A DNA stretch of 64,000 nt from Bacteroidota bacterium (GCA_011050615.1 DRFJ01000056.1:39570-103569); one strand, 5' to 3'; counted from the first letter of the stretch, positions 54,723-63,508 are shown. Numbers and translations are program-made. Notes: a model not told the origin generated them from the letters alone.

Positions 54723-54731
54723 TATACTGAA

Positions 54732-55616
54732 ATGGAAACAATGAGCTATACAGATAATAGTCTGAATAATAAGCGTTTACCGAAATGGCTTAAGATGCAG
54801 CGGGCAAGCGGGGAGAACTATACCCGGGTCAAGAAGCTTGTTGAGAGCAGGCATCTGCATACCATATGCAAGAGTGGAAATTGCCCTAATATAGGTGAAT
54901 GCTGGAATGCCGGTACAGCAACCTTTATGATACTGGGTGATATATGTACCAGGTCATGCAAATTTTGTGGCACAATAACGGGCAAACCCCTGCCACCCGA
55001 CCCGGAAGAGCCTGAAAATCTTGCTGAATCAGTTAGAGTGATGGGCCTGAAGCACTGTGTTATCACTTCAGTTGACAGGGATGACCTGCCCGACAGCGGA
55101 GCCTCATTCTGGGCAGAAGTAATAAAAAAAGTTAAAGAATTAGACCCGGGAACAACAATAGAAGCGCTGATACCCGATTTCAGGGGTGTGGAAAAAGATA
55201 TACAGAAAGTGATTGATGCAGGCCCCGAGGTAATTTCTCATAATCTTGAAACAGTGGAGAGGCTGACTCCTGAAATACGTTCTGCTGCAAAATACAGACG
55301 CAGCCTTGATGTGATAAGGTATATGAGTGAGAGGAGTGTAAGGACCAAATCAGGTATTATGCTTGGCCTGGGAGAGAAGGAAGAAGAGGTATACAGGACC
55401 ATGGATGATCTGCTCGAGGCAGGTTGTTCTGTTCTTACCCTGGGTCAGTACCTGCGGCCTTCGCCTGATCATATGGAGGTGCAGGAGTATATTGATCCCA
55501 ATATGTTTGAAATCTACAGGCAGAGAGGACTGGGAAAAGGCTTTCTTTTTGTGGAAAGCCATCCTCTTGTACGGTCATCATATCATGCTGAAAAGCATGT
55601 CAGAGAGAAAGAATAA
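54732..55616 (+). CDS. lipA: Lipoyl synthase (radical SAM)
   Basis: 294 residues from the ATG at 54732. Two iron-sulphur motifs are intact: auxiliary Cys-Lys-Ser-Gly-Asn-Cys-Pro-Asn-Ile-Gly-Glu-Cys (about 47-58) and radical-SAM Cys-Thr-Arg-Ser-Cys-Lys-Phe-Cys (about 73-80). The C-terminal Arg-Ser-Ser-Tyr, whose Ser ligates the auxiliary cluster, is also present. It inserts two sulphurs into octanoyl groups on E2 and GcvH proteins. First of lipA-lipB-recJ, with gaps of 8 and 2 bases. Confidence 0.97.
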   Translation: METMSYTDNSLNNKRLPKWLKMQRASGENYTRVKKLVESRHLHTICKSGNCPNIGECWNAGTATFMILGDICTRSCKFCGTITGKPLPPDPEEPENLAESVRVMGLKHCVITSVDRDDLPDSGASFWAEVIKKVKELDPGTTIEALIPDFRGVEKDIQKVIDAGPEVISHNLETVERLTPEIRSAAKYRRSLDVIRYMSERSVRTKSGIMLGLGEKEEEVYRTMDDLLEAGCSVLTLGQYLRPSPDHMEVQEYIDPNMFEIYRQRGLGKGFLFVESHPLVRSSYHAEKHVREKE

Positions 55617-55624
55617 ATTAAGTA

Positions 55625-56341
55625 TTGATTGTGGAAAGGGAAGGAATTTTTGAAGATCTGGGTTTACGTGATTATATGGAGACATGGGATTACCAGGAAG
55701 ATTTGTTCAGGGAAATGCTGGACATCAAAATGCAGAATCGCACCCTGAGCCCCGGTGAAAGGATGAAGCAACTGAACAGGCTCCTTTTTGTGGAGCACCC
55801 TCATGTATATACGCTTGGAAGGAGCGGATCGGAGAATAATCTCCTGGTAAACCATATCCAGCTGCAGGCAAAGGAAGCATCATTCTACAGGATAAACAGG
55901 GGAGGCGATATTACCTATCACGGACCGGGACAGATTGTGGGCTACCCGCTGCTTGATCTTGAGGAATTCGGGCTTACGCTTAAAGCTTATATTCACAGGA
56001 TAGAGGAGGTGATAATACTTACTCTGAAGGAATATGGGATTGAAGCAGATCGCATGGAAGGAGCAACCGGGGTATGGATTGACGGGCACCGGGGAGGAGG
56101 ACAGGTAAGAAAAATATGTGCCATAGGAGTAAGGGCAAGCAGGTTTATTACAATGCACGGCTTTGCCTTTAACATAAATACTGACCTGGATTATTTTAAT
56201 TATATTAATCCATGTGGTTATACAGACAAGGGAGTTACTTCTCTGGCAAAAGAACTTGGTGAAGAACAGGATTTTGAGAAGGCCAAATTAATTGTAAGGA
56301 AGAATTTTAAGGAAGTGTTCGGGATAAACTGGAAAAGCTGA
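55625..56341 (+). CDS. lipB: Octanoyl-[ACP]-protein octanoyltransferase
   Basis: 238 residues from TTG 55625; a GTG at 55631 is the other candidate start, and there is no ATG. The family motifs Arg-Gly-Gly-Asp-Ile-Thr-Tyr-His-Gly-Pro-Gly-Gln, the catalytic Lys (Arg-Lys-Ile-Cys-Ala-Ile-Gly-Val-Arg) and the catalytic Cys (Asn-Pro-Cys-Gly-Tyr) are all there. It moves octanoyl from ACP to lipoyl domains, giving LipA its substrate. Directly between lipA and recJ. Confidence 0.96.
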   Translation: MIVEREGIFEDLGLRDYMETWDYQEDLFREMLDIKMQNRTLSPGERMKQLNRLLFVEHPHVYTLGRSGSENNLLVNHIQLQAKEASFYRINRGGDITYHGPGQIVGYPLLDLEEFGLTLKAYIHRIEEVIILTLKEYGIEADRMEGATGVWIDGHRGGGQVRKICAIGVRASRFITMHGFAFNINTDLDYFNYINPCGYTDKGVTSLAKELGEEQDFEKAKLIVRKNFKEVFGINWKS

Positions 56342-56343
56342 TA

Positions 56344-58068
56344 ATGGAGAAAAACTGGATCATAAAGGAAGCAGGCGATAATGTTGTGGTAAAGCAACTG
56401 ATGAACAGTCTGGATGTACCACAATCACTCGCTAACCTTATGGTGCAGAGAGGTATTACGAATTTTGAAGAAGCCAGGAGCTTTTTCCGGCCCAGCCTGG
56501 AAAACCTTCACGATCCCTTCCTGATGAAGGACATGAATATGGCGGTTGACCGTATATCCTCAGCAATATATAAAAACGAGAAAATACTTATTTACGGGGA
56601 TTATGATGTGGACGGAACAACATCGGTTGCACTCTTATATGCCTTCCTGAGAAATATTTATCCCAATATTGATTTTTATATTCCCGACAGGTATAAGGAA
56701 GGCTATGGCATTTCATCCAAAGGGATTGATTATGCCCATGAAACTAACTGCAAACTGATGATAACTCTCGATTGCGGGATTAAGGCAGTAGATAAGATAA
56801 AATATGCCAGTTCGCTCGGTCTCGATGTTATTATCTGCGATCATCACCTCCCTGGCAGTACGATCCCCGAGGCAAGGGCAGTTCTTGACCCCAAGCAGGA
56901 AGGATGCAATTATCCTTTCAAGGATCTTTCGGGCTGCGGGGTAGGCTTTAAGCTGATACAGGCCTATTCAAAGGTAAACGGTATACCTTTTGAAGAACTT
57001 GTACAGTACCTTGACCTGGTGGCAATAAGCATTGCTTCAGATATAGTGCCCCTTACCGGTGAGAACAGGATACTTGCCCATTTCGGGCTTTTGCAGCTTA
57101 ATGAGAATCCCAGGATGGGAATAGCCAAAATAATAAAGGATTCTGAAATAAGGAAGAAGATAACTATTGAGGATATAGTCTTTAAGATAGGACCCAGGAT
57201 AAATGCTGCCGGCCGAATGGAATCGGGTAATAAGGCTGTTGAGCTGATGATATCGGAAGACGGTCTGCTGGCTGCAGAGATGAGCAGGGAGATAGGGAAC
57301 TGCAACAGGGACAGGCGCTCTGTAGACAGGAATATAACTACGGAAGCACTCAGGATGATATCAACCGATCCCAGGCATGTAAATTCACGTACAACTGTGT
57401 TATTCAATTCCGGATGGCATAAGGGAGTTATTGGCATAGTGGCTTCAAGGCTTATTGAAACATATTACCGTCCGACGGTAATTCTTACCGAATCGAATGG
57501 CTTTGCTACGGGTTCGGCACGTTCGGTTACAGGTTATGACCTTTACCAGGCTATTGAAGCCTGCAGCGACCTGCTGGAAAGCTTCGGAGGTCACATGTAT
57601 GCTGCCGGGCTTACCATGAAAAAAGAAAATGTACCTGCCTTCATTCAAAGGTTCGAAGAGGTGGTGTCAAACACCATCATGGAAGAGCAACTGGTACCTC
57701 AGATCCTTATTGACATGGAACTTGACTTCAGTGATATCGATAAAAATTTTTACCGTATCCTTGAACAGTTTCAGCCCTTCGGACCCGACAACCTGGCACC
57801 AGTATTTATGACCAGGAAAGTTTATGATACGGGAATGGGAAGGATCGTAGGCCAGAGTGCTGAGCACCTTAAGCTGGATCTCTGCAGTGAATCAACAGGC
57901 ACCTCAAGTATCCCTGCCATTGCTTTTGGCCAGGGTAATATGTTACCGGTGATCAGGGAAGGACATCCCATCGATATTTGCTATTCGATTGAAATGAATG
58001 AATTCAAGGGAATAAGAAACCTCCAGCTCAACATACGAGATATAAGGCCTTCAGATGCTACAGGCTGA
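56344..58068 (+). CDS. recJ: Single-stranded-DNA-specific exonuclease RecJ
   Basis: 574 residues. DHH-family motifs: Gly-Asp-Tyr-Asp-Val-Asp-Gly (about 82), Leu-Asp-Cys-Gly (about 143), Cys-Asp-His-His-Leu-Pro-Gly (about 164), and DHHA1 Gly-Gly-His-Met-Tyr-Ala-Ala-Gly (about 417). A C-terminal OB-like region follows. It degrades ssDNA 5' to 3' in recombination and mismatch repair. It starts 2 bases after lipB. The 3' end overlaps the convergent HhH/barrel gene by 11 bases. Confidence 0.96.
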   Translation: MEKNWIIKEAGDNVVVKQLMNSLDVPQSLANLMVQRGITNFEEARSFFRPSLENLHDPFLMKDMNMAVDRISSAIYKNEKILIYGDYDVDGTTSVALLYAFLRNIYPNIDFYIPDRYKEGYGISSKGIDYAHETNCKLMITLDCGIKAVDKIKYASSLGLDVIICDHHLPGSTIPEARAVLDPKQEGCNYPFKDLSGCGVGFKLIQAYSKVNGIPFEELVQYLDLVAISIASDIVPLTGENRILAHFGLLQLNENPRMGIAKIIKDSEIRKKITIEDIVFKIGPRINAAGRMESGNKAVELMISEDGLLAAEMSREIGNCNRDRRSVDRNITTEALRMISTDPRHVNSRTTVLFNSGWHKGVIGIVASRLIETYYRPTVILTESNGFATGSARSVTGYDLYQAIEACSDLLESFGGHMYAAGLTMKKENVPAFIQRFEEVVSNTIMEEQLVPQILIDMELDFSDIDKNFYRILEQFQPFGPDNLAPVFMTRKVYDTGMGRIVGQSAEHLKLDLCSESTGTSSIPAIAFGQGNMLPVIREGHPIDICYSIEMNEFKGIRNLQLNIRDIRPSDATG

Positions 58069-60028
58069 TCAAAAGCTGGAATTTGAGTTCATCATATGTG
58101 TCATAACAGACATCATCCTCAGCTGCCAGACGTGAAACAGCATATTTAAGCCTTATTTTTACCGCCCCCGGCAATTTATATAGTATCATTATGTATGACC
58201 TGCTGCCTTCCCCGTAGAGCGCTTTTACCAGGGGGTTATAGAGAAGGTCATCCTCCCAGGCAAAAAGCCTGCTGTCGTATGAGCCCGTTTTAAAAACAGC
58301 AAGCCTGGCCCTTATCTCCAGGGGGAGGCTCCGGGCTGAATAAGAGGCCGACTGGTAACACATGAAACCCCTGTCGTGGCTGCCGGCAATAAGGGACTGC
58401 TCAAGGCGTGTACGCAGTTGAAAACGTTCCGTGACCAGTATTTCTGCCGACAGCCTCAGGTTGGTCTTTTCCATGGGCATGCGGGTTTTTACACCCTGAA
58501 GGGGATTGACCCACCTGTCACTGATACGGTGTTTGATATCTGCCGAGAGGGAAATGGATTCGGCAGGCCTGAAGCTGAGGCTCACCATGTATAGCATTGA
58601 TCGTGGAAAGCCGCCTGAGATATTATTATACCATAGTTCCTTCCTGTCCATGATACCGGCGGACAGGCTTAGAGCCTGGCTTAACTCGCAGGAAATATTG
58701 GAAATAATATTTCTTCCCGGCCTGTTAAAGGTGCTCATGCCAGCGGCTTTTCCATGAAAGGCATTAAAGCCCCTGTTAACCCTTGAATATAAGAGGTTGA
58801 ACCTCATCCTGCCTTCAGGATTAAGTGATATGCCCTGGATAAAAGCTGTTTTATGCGCATTGTGCAGGGCAAATTCCGCGAAGAGATAGGAATCCTTTAA
58901 CAGGTAAGCATAATCAAGGGAGAGGGTGGTATTATTTATTCCACTGAAATCGTATATATCCCTGGGGTGATCCGGTGGCCCGACGGGAAGCGAGAAGCCG
59001 GAGTGGACAAGACTGAAGCCGCAGTAAAGATTGTTATACATCCTGTTGATATTGATCCCGGCACTCTTCTCGCTCACCTGCTTCCTTTTCATCAATGTAT
59101 TGGTGGTATTGTGCAGGCCGGAAGAGTAAAATGAACTTACATATTTTGTTTGAGTGTTCTCATCATAAGCCGTGGTGGCGTCTATCATGTTAAGTGAGGC
59201 AAAAGCATTGATATTTATCCCGGATGTGCTGATCGACAGGGCTGCACCCCTGAAAAAATCACTCTCAGCGCTGGATGAGTAGGGGATTATGTCACTGTTT
59301 CCTTTCATCAGCCTTGCCTCTGTTGGCACCGGCGGGCGTGAGAAACCATTACAGGCTGTCAGTCCCTGTCCGAACCTAACCTTAAAATCGCCTACTATGA
59401 TTTTGTCAATCACGGTACCTGTCCTGTAAGCCAGGCTGGCTGAGACAAAATCGGGTGTCCTGCCCGGCAGTAAGAGGGGCTCCCCCCTGTCCTTATCCAT
59501 TGTGAGATATGCTGTAAGGGGTCCTGAAGAATAACGGGCTTTGGAGAGTATTTTGTCGGGACTGCCAATATATTTCGTCTCGTTTTTATCATCCTGCTGA
59601 ATATAATTAAACAGAAAGCGCATATGCCTTGCACTGCTGCTGATCTTCTCCCTCAGGGGGGGATCAAAAACGGCAAAGGCACTTACCAGCGAAGCCAGTT
59701 CAGTGTCGAAGCCCGGCAGGTAGCTCAGTTCCATGGCTGATAATATGCTGCCGTGTTTGTTCCTGTAATCGATGATGCTTCGCAGCTGGAAGCCTGTCAG
59801 GAAGAAGAGTCTTTTCAGCTCGTTATCGCCGGCTGAATTAATCCTGACGGGATCTTCAGCAAGCAGTATCAATTCCTCAGCGTATTCTGCTGCCTCGATA
59901 TCGTCACCTGATAATCCTGCTATATCTTCCAGCAGACTGATGATATGCCCCGGTAATTGCTCCTGCGGGTAAAGGCAGTTCAATGAAATAACCAGGGCTG
60001 CAAATATGGCCTGCAGCCTTAATTTCAT
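58058..60028 (-). CDS. Helix-hairpin-helix protein with C-terminal outer-membrane barrel
   Basis: 656 residues with a signal peptide (about 1-21). Residues about 55-120 contain paired HhH motifs as in ComEA (Arg-Ile-Asn-Ser-Ala-Gly, Tyr-Arg-Asn-Lys-His-Gly, Leu-Pro-Gly-Phe-Asp). The rest, about 130-656, is rich in alternating strands and ends in a Leu-containing strand, as in outer-membrane beta-barrels. This two-part family is widespread in Bacteroidetes and uncharacterised. It follows the PorV-like gene by 3 bases, so the two products probably work together at the outer membrane. A DNA-related role is only suggested by the HhH. Confidence 0.82.
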   Translation of the reverse strand: MKLRLQAIFAALVISLNCLYPQEQLPGHIISLLEDIAGLSGDDIEAAEYAEELILLAEDPVRINSAGDNELKRLFFLTGFQLRSIIDYRNKHGSILSAMELSYLPGFDTELASLVSAFAVFDPPLREKISSSARHMRFLFNYIQQDDKNETKYIGSPDKILSKARYSSGPLTAYLTMDKDRGEPLLLPGRTPDFVSASLAYRTGTVIDKIIVGDFKVRFGQGLTACNGFSRPPVPTEARLMKGNSDIIPYSSSAESDFFRGAALSISTSGININAFASLNMIDATTAYDENTQTKYVSSFYSSGLHNTTNTLMKRKQVSEKSAGININRMYNNLYCGFSLVHSGFSLPVGPPDHPRDIYDFSGINNTTLSLDYAYLLKDSYLFAEFALHNAHKTAFIQGISLNPEGRMRFNLLYSRVNRGFNAFHGKAAGMSTFNRPGRNIISNISCELSQALSLSAGIMDRKELWYNNISGGFPRSMLYMVSLSFRPAESISLSADIKHRISDRWVNPLQGVKTRMPMEKTNLRLSAEILVTERFQLRTRLEQSLIAGSHDRGFMCYQSASYSARSLPLEIRARLAVFKTGSYDSRLFAWEDDLLYNPLVKALYGEGSRSYIMILYKLPGAVKIRLKYAVSRLAAEDDVCYDTYDELKFQLLISL

Positions 60029-60031
60029 TGC

Positions 60032-60862
60032 TTACCTTATAAATATTACAACTGAAAGTGATGGCGTGAGGCCCAGGTTCTCATGGGTAATAAATCCCAG
60101 GTTGGCCTGTATAAAACGTCCCGAATATCCACCGCCGAAGGAATAACCCAGGGGCTTGCTCATGAAGCCCCCTCGCAGGAAGAGCTTATCCAAAAACTCG
60201 TATTCAACAGCCACCCTTACATTAGTATACTGCCGGTCGCTCGTTTCCATTTCAGCCATAGCCAGGAAGGAGGATGCAAACCTGTAGGATGCACCCAGCC
60301 TGAGCACAAGAGGTATATCACTCTCATGCAGCTTTGTTGGCACGGGATTATAAATATGAGCTCCGATAATCAGCTCATTTACAGGTTTAAACTGTATTCC
60401 TCCCTCGAAGGTAAGGTCATACCTGTTACGGTAGTCACCTGCTATGCGAGTTGAGTAGAGGTCGGTCTGGATACCGGCAGAGAGTTTTTCTCCAAGCTTC
60501 ATCCCGTAGGCAAGACCCATGGTATGCCTGTTATACTCGGAGTAGCCGTAATATGAGTATACCATACCCAGTGCGCCACGTTTGCCTGAAGGCAGTATCA
60601 TCCCGAAGGTCTTGTTGCTCAGTTCCGACAGGCCGAAGCGGTTATCCTGATTAAGACCCACCGACCATTTCTCCATTCCGGCCAGTGATGCCTGGTTATG
60701 AAAGGAAGCCCAGAAGCCGCCCGTGGCCACCGTGGCATAAGCTAAGCCCACCTGCCTGGCTCCCGCAGAAAGCCTGTAAGGGTTCTTCGTGAATACAGCA
60801 ATACTTAATAAGCACAGGGCAGATGTCAGCATAATTTTTTGCAGCGAAATTTTCTGACACAT
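60032..60862 (-). CDS. PorV/PorQ-like outer-membrane protein
   Basis: 276 residues with a signal peptide (about 10-28). After Ser-Ala-Gly-Ala-Arg-Gln-Val-Gly-Leu-Ala-Tyr-Ala and Trp-Ala-Ser-Phe-His-Asn-Gln-Ala, which resemble the N-terminus of PorV/UPF0164 proteins, the chain is strand-rich to the end (final Val-Val-Ile-Phe-Ile-Arg). The FadL-like fold serves as outer-membrane partner in type IX secretion and in other systems. It is first of a two-gene unit with the HhH/barrel gene. No other type IX genes are in the window, so this need not be the secretion component. Confidence 0.8.
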   Translation of the reverse strand: MCQKISLQKIMLTSALCLLSIAVFTKNPYRLSAGARQVGLAYATVATGGFWASFHNQASLAGMEKWSVGLNQDNRFGLSELSNKTFGMILPSGKRGALGMVYSYYGYSEYNRHTMGLAYGMKLGEKLSAGIQTDLYSTRIAGDYRNRYDLTFEGGIQFKPVNELIIGAHIYNPVPTKLHESDIPLVLRLGASYRFASSFLAMAEMETSDRQYTNVRVAVEYEFLDKLFLRGGFMSKPLGYSFGGGYSGRFIQANLGFITHENLGLTPSLSVVIFIR

Positions 60863-60948
60863 GATTGAATTTTTAATCCTATTTCAAGTTAGGATTTTTC
60901 AAGGAAAAAGTAAATAGTAAAAAGGAAAAAGTTTGAATGGAGTGAAAA

Positions 60949-61298
60949 CCCCGGCCGAATGTAATGAGAGCCGGGGACAAAAGACAAAAGAGGGCCGAGC
61001 GTAAATAATTAGCCCGGTGGGCTAATTTAGCGAGGAGCCTGATAGAGGGGAGACGAAAGACAAAAGTAGAGACGCGCTACCAGCGTGTCTAAGAGAATTT
61101 TGCAGCCAGCGTACAATTTCTACAATTGTAGAGGCGCCAGGCCTGGCGCCTCTATAAAGCGGAAACCCCGGCTGAACGGATCGCAGATCCAGACCGAAGC
61201 GTCTGGGGTGAAGACCGGGGATAAAAGAATATTGTTGAAGTGTTGAATTGTCCCGAAAAGCCTTGCTTTTCGGGGATCCTCGAATCAAAGATTCGGGA
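60949..61298. repeat. Cluster of at least eight palindromes in 350 bp
   Basis: In order: ccccggc/gccgggg (60949-60976); attagccc/gggctaat (61008-61026); agacgcgct/agcgtgtct (61070-61090); the perfect 14-mer palindrome at 61119-61132; a perfect 26-bp palindrome centred on aggcct (61129-61154); ccccgg/ccgggg (61166-61220), itself holding ggatc/gatcc and ccagac/gtctgg; cccgaaaagc/gcttttcggg (61252-61274); cgaatc/gattcg (61281-61295). No gene fits in 60863-61440. Some arms resemble palindromes elsewhere in the window. Confidence 0.85.
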
Positions 61299-61494
61299 TT
61301 GAAGCGGGTTGGTTTTTATCTCCGGGATTTCGTCCGGTGTTATTATTTTATGTTCTGTACGTTGCGCAGGGAGCAGGGAGCAGAAGAGTTTAACAAAACG
61401 CGGAACCCGGAACGTGGAACCCGGTACTCAATGTACCAGGAACAAAATTGATATATACATATATTATATACTTTAATAATATACTAAATATATA

Positions 61495-61502
61495 TATATT
61501 TG
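61495..61502 (+). promoter_or_regulatory. Candidate -7 box of the toxin-antitoxin pair
   Basis: TATATTTG (exact TAnnTTTG) lies 20 bases before the antitoxin start, in very A+T-rich DNA. The imperfect palindrome gtaatatattatac just downstream could be an antitoxin operator. Confidence 0.45.
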
Positions 61503-61522
61503 TAATATATTATACTGATACC

Positions 61523-61753
61523 ATGAAAACAATATCCCTTAAAATAGATGATTCAATTTTCATCGAAACCGAAAAGATACTGTCAAAGACAAGGAAATCC
61601 AGGAACAGGTATATTAATGATGCACTGGATCATTATAACCGCTTTCAGAGACGCATGATCCTGGAGAATAAGCTCAGGAAAGAATCCGATGTGGTCAGAG
61701 AAGATTCAATGGATATACTAAGAGACTTTGAAGATATTGATTATGTTGATTAA
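61523..61753 (+). CDS. Ribbon-helix-helix antitoxin
   Basis: 76 residues from the ATG at 61523; the longer open frame is A+T-rich non-coding sequence. The N-terminus Met-Lys-Thr-Ile-Ser-Leu-Lys-Ile-Asp is a ribbon strand, followed by two helices with Lys-Ser-Arg-Asn-Arg-Tyr-Ile-Asn-Asp-Ala: an RHH (CopG/MazE-type) DNA-binding domain. The acidic C-terminus should wrap the toxin. The last 11 bases overlap the MazF gene, a usual TA layout, and it probably represses its own promoter. Confidence 0.85.
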   Translation: MKTISLKIDDSIFIETEKILSKTRKSRNRYINDALDHYNRFQRRMILENKLRKESDVVREDSMDILRDFEDIDYVD

Positions 61754-62090
61754 GCAATACGATATCTGGATAGCTGACCTTAGTCCCAGAATCGGTACCG
61801 AACCGGGTAAAAAGAGGCCTGTTATTATTATTCAGACCGATTTACTTAATAATATTTCCCATCCGTCAACCATTATTTGTCCCATAACAACGAGAGTAAA
61901 GAAAAATGCGGACATATTAAGAGTGCACATCAGGAAGGGGACTACACACCTGAACCACGATTGTGATATTATGATTGACCAGGCAAGGGCAATAGATAAC
62001 AGGCGCCTGGTGAATAAGATTGGCACCCTGCCAAACAAACTTTCAGCAAGAGTAAAGGAAAATCTCCGCATAGTGCTTGACCTGGAATAA
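61743..62090 (+). CDS. MazF/PemK-family mRNA interferase toxin
   Basis: 115 residues from the ATG at 61743. Family hallmarks: the N-terminal Gln-Tyr-Asp-Ile-Trp-Ile-Ala-Asp-Leu-x-Pro, Lys-Lys-Arg-Pro-Val-Ile-Ile-Ile-Gln, a Thr-Thr-Arg loop, and a late Asp-Gln-Ala-Arg-Ala-Ile-Asp. MazF cleaves RNA at short motifs when the antitoxin is degraded. The conserved Arg and Thr thought to act in catalysis are present, so it may be active. It lies just after the palindrome cluster, as TA pairs often do in variable DNA. Confidence 0.92.
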   Translation: MLIKQYDIWIADLSPRIGTEPGKKRPVIIIQTDLLNNISHPSTIICPITTRVKKNADILRVHIRKGTTHLNHDCDIMIDQARAIDNRRLVNKIGTLPNKLSARVKENLRIVLDLE

Positions 62091-62124
62091 TCCACTTCGA
62101 CTCCGCCGGTCGCTGTCCATGAAT
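62089..62124. repeat. Short dispersed repeat copy after mazF
   Basis: atccacttcgactccgccgg followed by tcgctgtccatgaat is related by eye (about two thirds identical) to the sequence at 63667-63703. It falls in the 53-base gap between two convergent genes. Confidence 0.45.
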
Positions 62125-62143
62125 TTCACTCTCTGTTTAATAA

Positions 62144-63508
62144 TCAATATTTATCTATAATATCCCCGGGTGTGAAAATTATTATATTACCGGGAATAGA
62201 TTTGGCCTGTTTTTTAAGAAAGAGGACCGGAAGCAAGTCTCTGCCGGAAGCAAAAGGCAAGTTTTGAGCCTTTGATATCAAGTCATCATATACTTTTTTT
62301 ACCGGAACTGAATCAGACCACTTAGCTTCACCAATAAGCAAGGTTGTTTTATCTTCCGATTCAGCAATAATATCAATCTCCATTGGTCGCCTGTCGATCC
62401 CATTGCCCCACCACCTTTTTGATGGATTGAATTCCTGGTTTCCTATCCTGAGAAAAGGAATGGCATCCCTGCACAATTCATCCCATACTCCGGATGTATA
62501 ATGATCCATCTCACTCTTGATCTCGCTCCACACCCTATCGTGCATACCATATTCCAAACGGCTTTTGTTGGGTACTACAAACCTGAAATAGAAATTCATA
62601 AACGGATCTGCAATTTTATAGAGGCTCTTTTTTGTTGTCCTGCCGGAAGTATTAAATGGTGTTTCTCTTCTGAGGTATCCGAGGTCAACCAGCAGCCTTA
62701 AAGGCCTGTTTAGCTGAGTTGCAGGTTTCTCCAGTCTGGATGCAATCTCTGACAGACGATTACAACCCATACCTACAAGGGTCAGGATGGAGTAAGCCAA
62801 TACAGATGTTCGCATTTCATCATGAAACAGCATCTCCGGTTCCTTGTGCAGGACACCATCTTTATCAAGAATATGATATTTTACTGCTTTGGGAAGAGAA
62901 CCTTTTTCCTTTAGTAACTCCCAGTATCGAGGAACTCCTCCGAAAACACTGTATCCCTTAACTGCTGTCACGGGGTCTGTTTCAAAATACTCGCAGAACC
63001 ACTTAACAGTCATTGGCTTAATATTTAATATCTCATCACATCTGCCATAGAGGGGAGATGAACTGTTTAAGACCATATCTTCCATCATCTGCTGTGATGA
63101 TCCACACAATACAAGGTTATATCTTTTATTAATCTTATTATCTATGATATTCTGCATTATGGAAGGCAGACCAGGATCATTTTTCACCAGATAAGGAAAC
63201 TCATCGATGCAAACGGTGATCCTTTCTTTCAGTGAAGTATTTAAATTACTGAATAATGCATGCCAGTCAGGATAATGTACCGATGAAAATCCCGGGACAG
63301 CTAATTCAAGGTTCTTTGCCAATGAAGATATCTGTAAAGACTTCTCTCTCATGTCGGCAACATAATAAACATCCTTTTCTGAAATTATTCTTTTCAGGAG
63401 GGTTGATTTGCCACAGCGACGCCTTCCATATAAAGCCAGTAATACAGATCTGCTTCTTGTAAGTGCATTTCTTATTCGTTCCTCTTCTTTTATCCTGTTT
63501 ACAAACAT
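62144..63508 (-). CDS. AAA ATPase with DUF234 nuclease-like C-terminus
   Basis: 454 residues. Walker A (Tyr-Gly-Arg-Arg-Arg-Cys-Gly-Lys-Ser-Thr-Leu-Leu, about 27-38) and Walker B (Cys-Ile-Asp-Glu-Phe-Pro, about 98-103) are intact, with a winged-helix region near 250-310. The C-terminal DUF234 part has Glu-Ile-Asp-Ile-Ile-Ala and Gly-Glu-Ala-Lys-Trp, a PD-(D/E)xK-like pattern. This 'archaeal ATPase/DUF234' family is common in bacteria and archaea and is often mobile; its job is not known, although defence or genome upkeep has been suggested from context. It neighbours the TA pair. Confidence 0.9.
   Translation of the reverse strand: MFVNRIKEEERIRNALTRSRSVLLALYGRRRCGKSTLLKRIISEKDVYYVADMREKSLQISSLAKNLELAVPGFSSVHYPDWHALFSNLNTSLKERITVCIDEFPYLVKNDPGLPSIMQNIIDNKINKRYNLVLCGSSQQMMEDMVLNSSSPLYGRCDEILNIKPMTVKWFCEYFETDPVTAVKGYSVFGGVPRYWELLKEKGSLPKAVKYHILDKDGVLHKEPEMLFHDEMRTSVLAYSILTLVGMGCNRLSEIASRLEKPATQLNRPLRLLVDLGYLRRETPFNTSGRTTKKSLYKIADPFMNFYFRFVVPNKSRLEYGMHDRVWSEIKSEMDHYTSGVWDELCRDAIPFLRIGNQEFNPSKRWWGNGIDRRPMEIDIIAESEDKTTLLIGEAKWSDSVPVKKVYDDLISKAQNLPFASGRDLLPVLFLKKQAKSIPGNIIIFTPGDIIDKY

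Noticed and set aside
54720..54731. TTG start four codons upstream of the lipA ATG
   Set aside because: It overlaps the likely -7 promoter box; the ATG at 54732 is a normal start.
60949..61298. Palindrome cluster considered as a CRISPR array
   Set aside because: Arms differ from one palindrome to the next and spacing is irregular; there is no constant direct repeat and no cas gene.
61448..61522. 25-residue N-terminal extension of the RHH antitoxin
   Set aside because: Encodes only Ile/Tyr/Asn from A+T-rich promoter DNA; the ATG at 61523 gives the family start.
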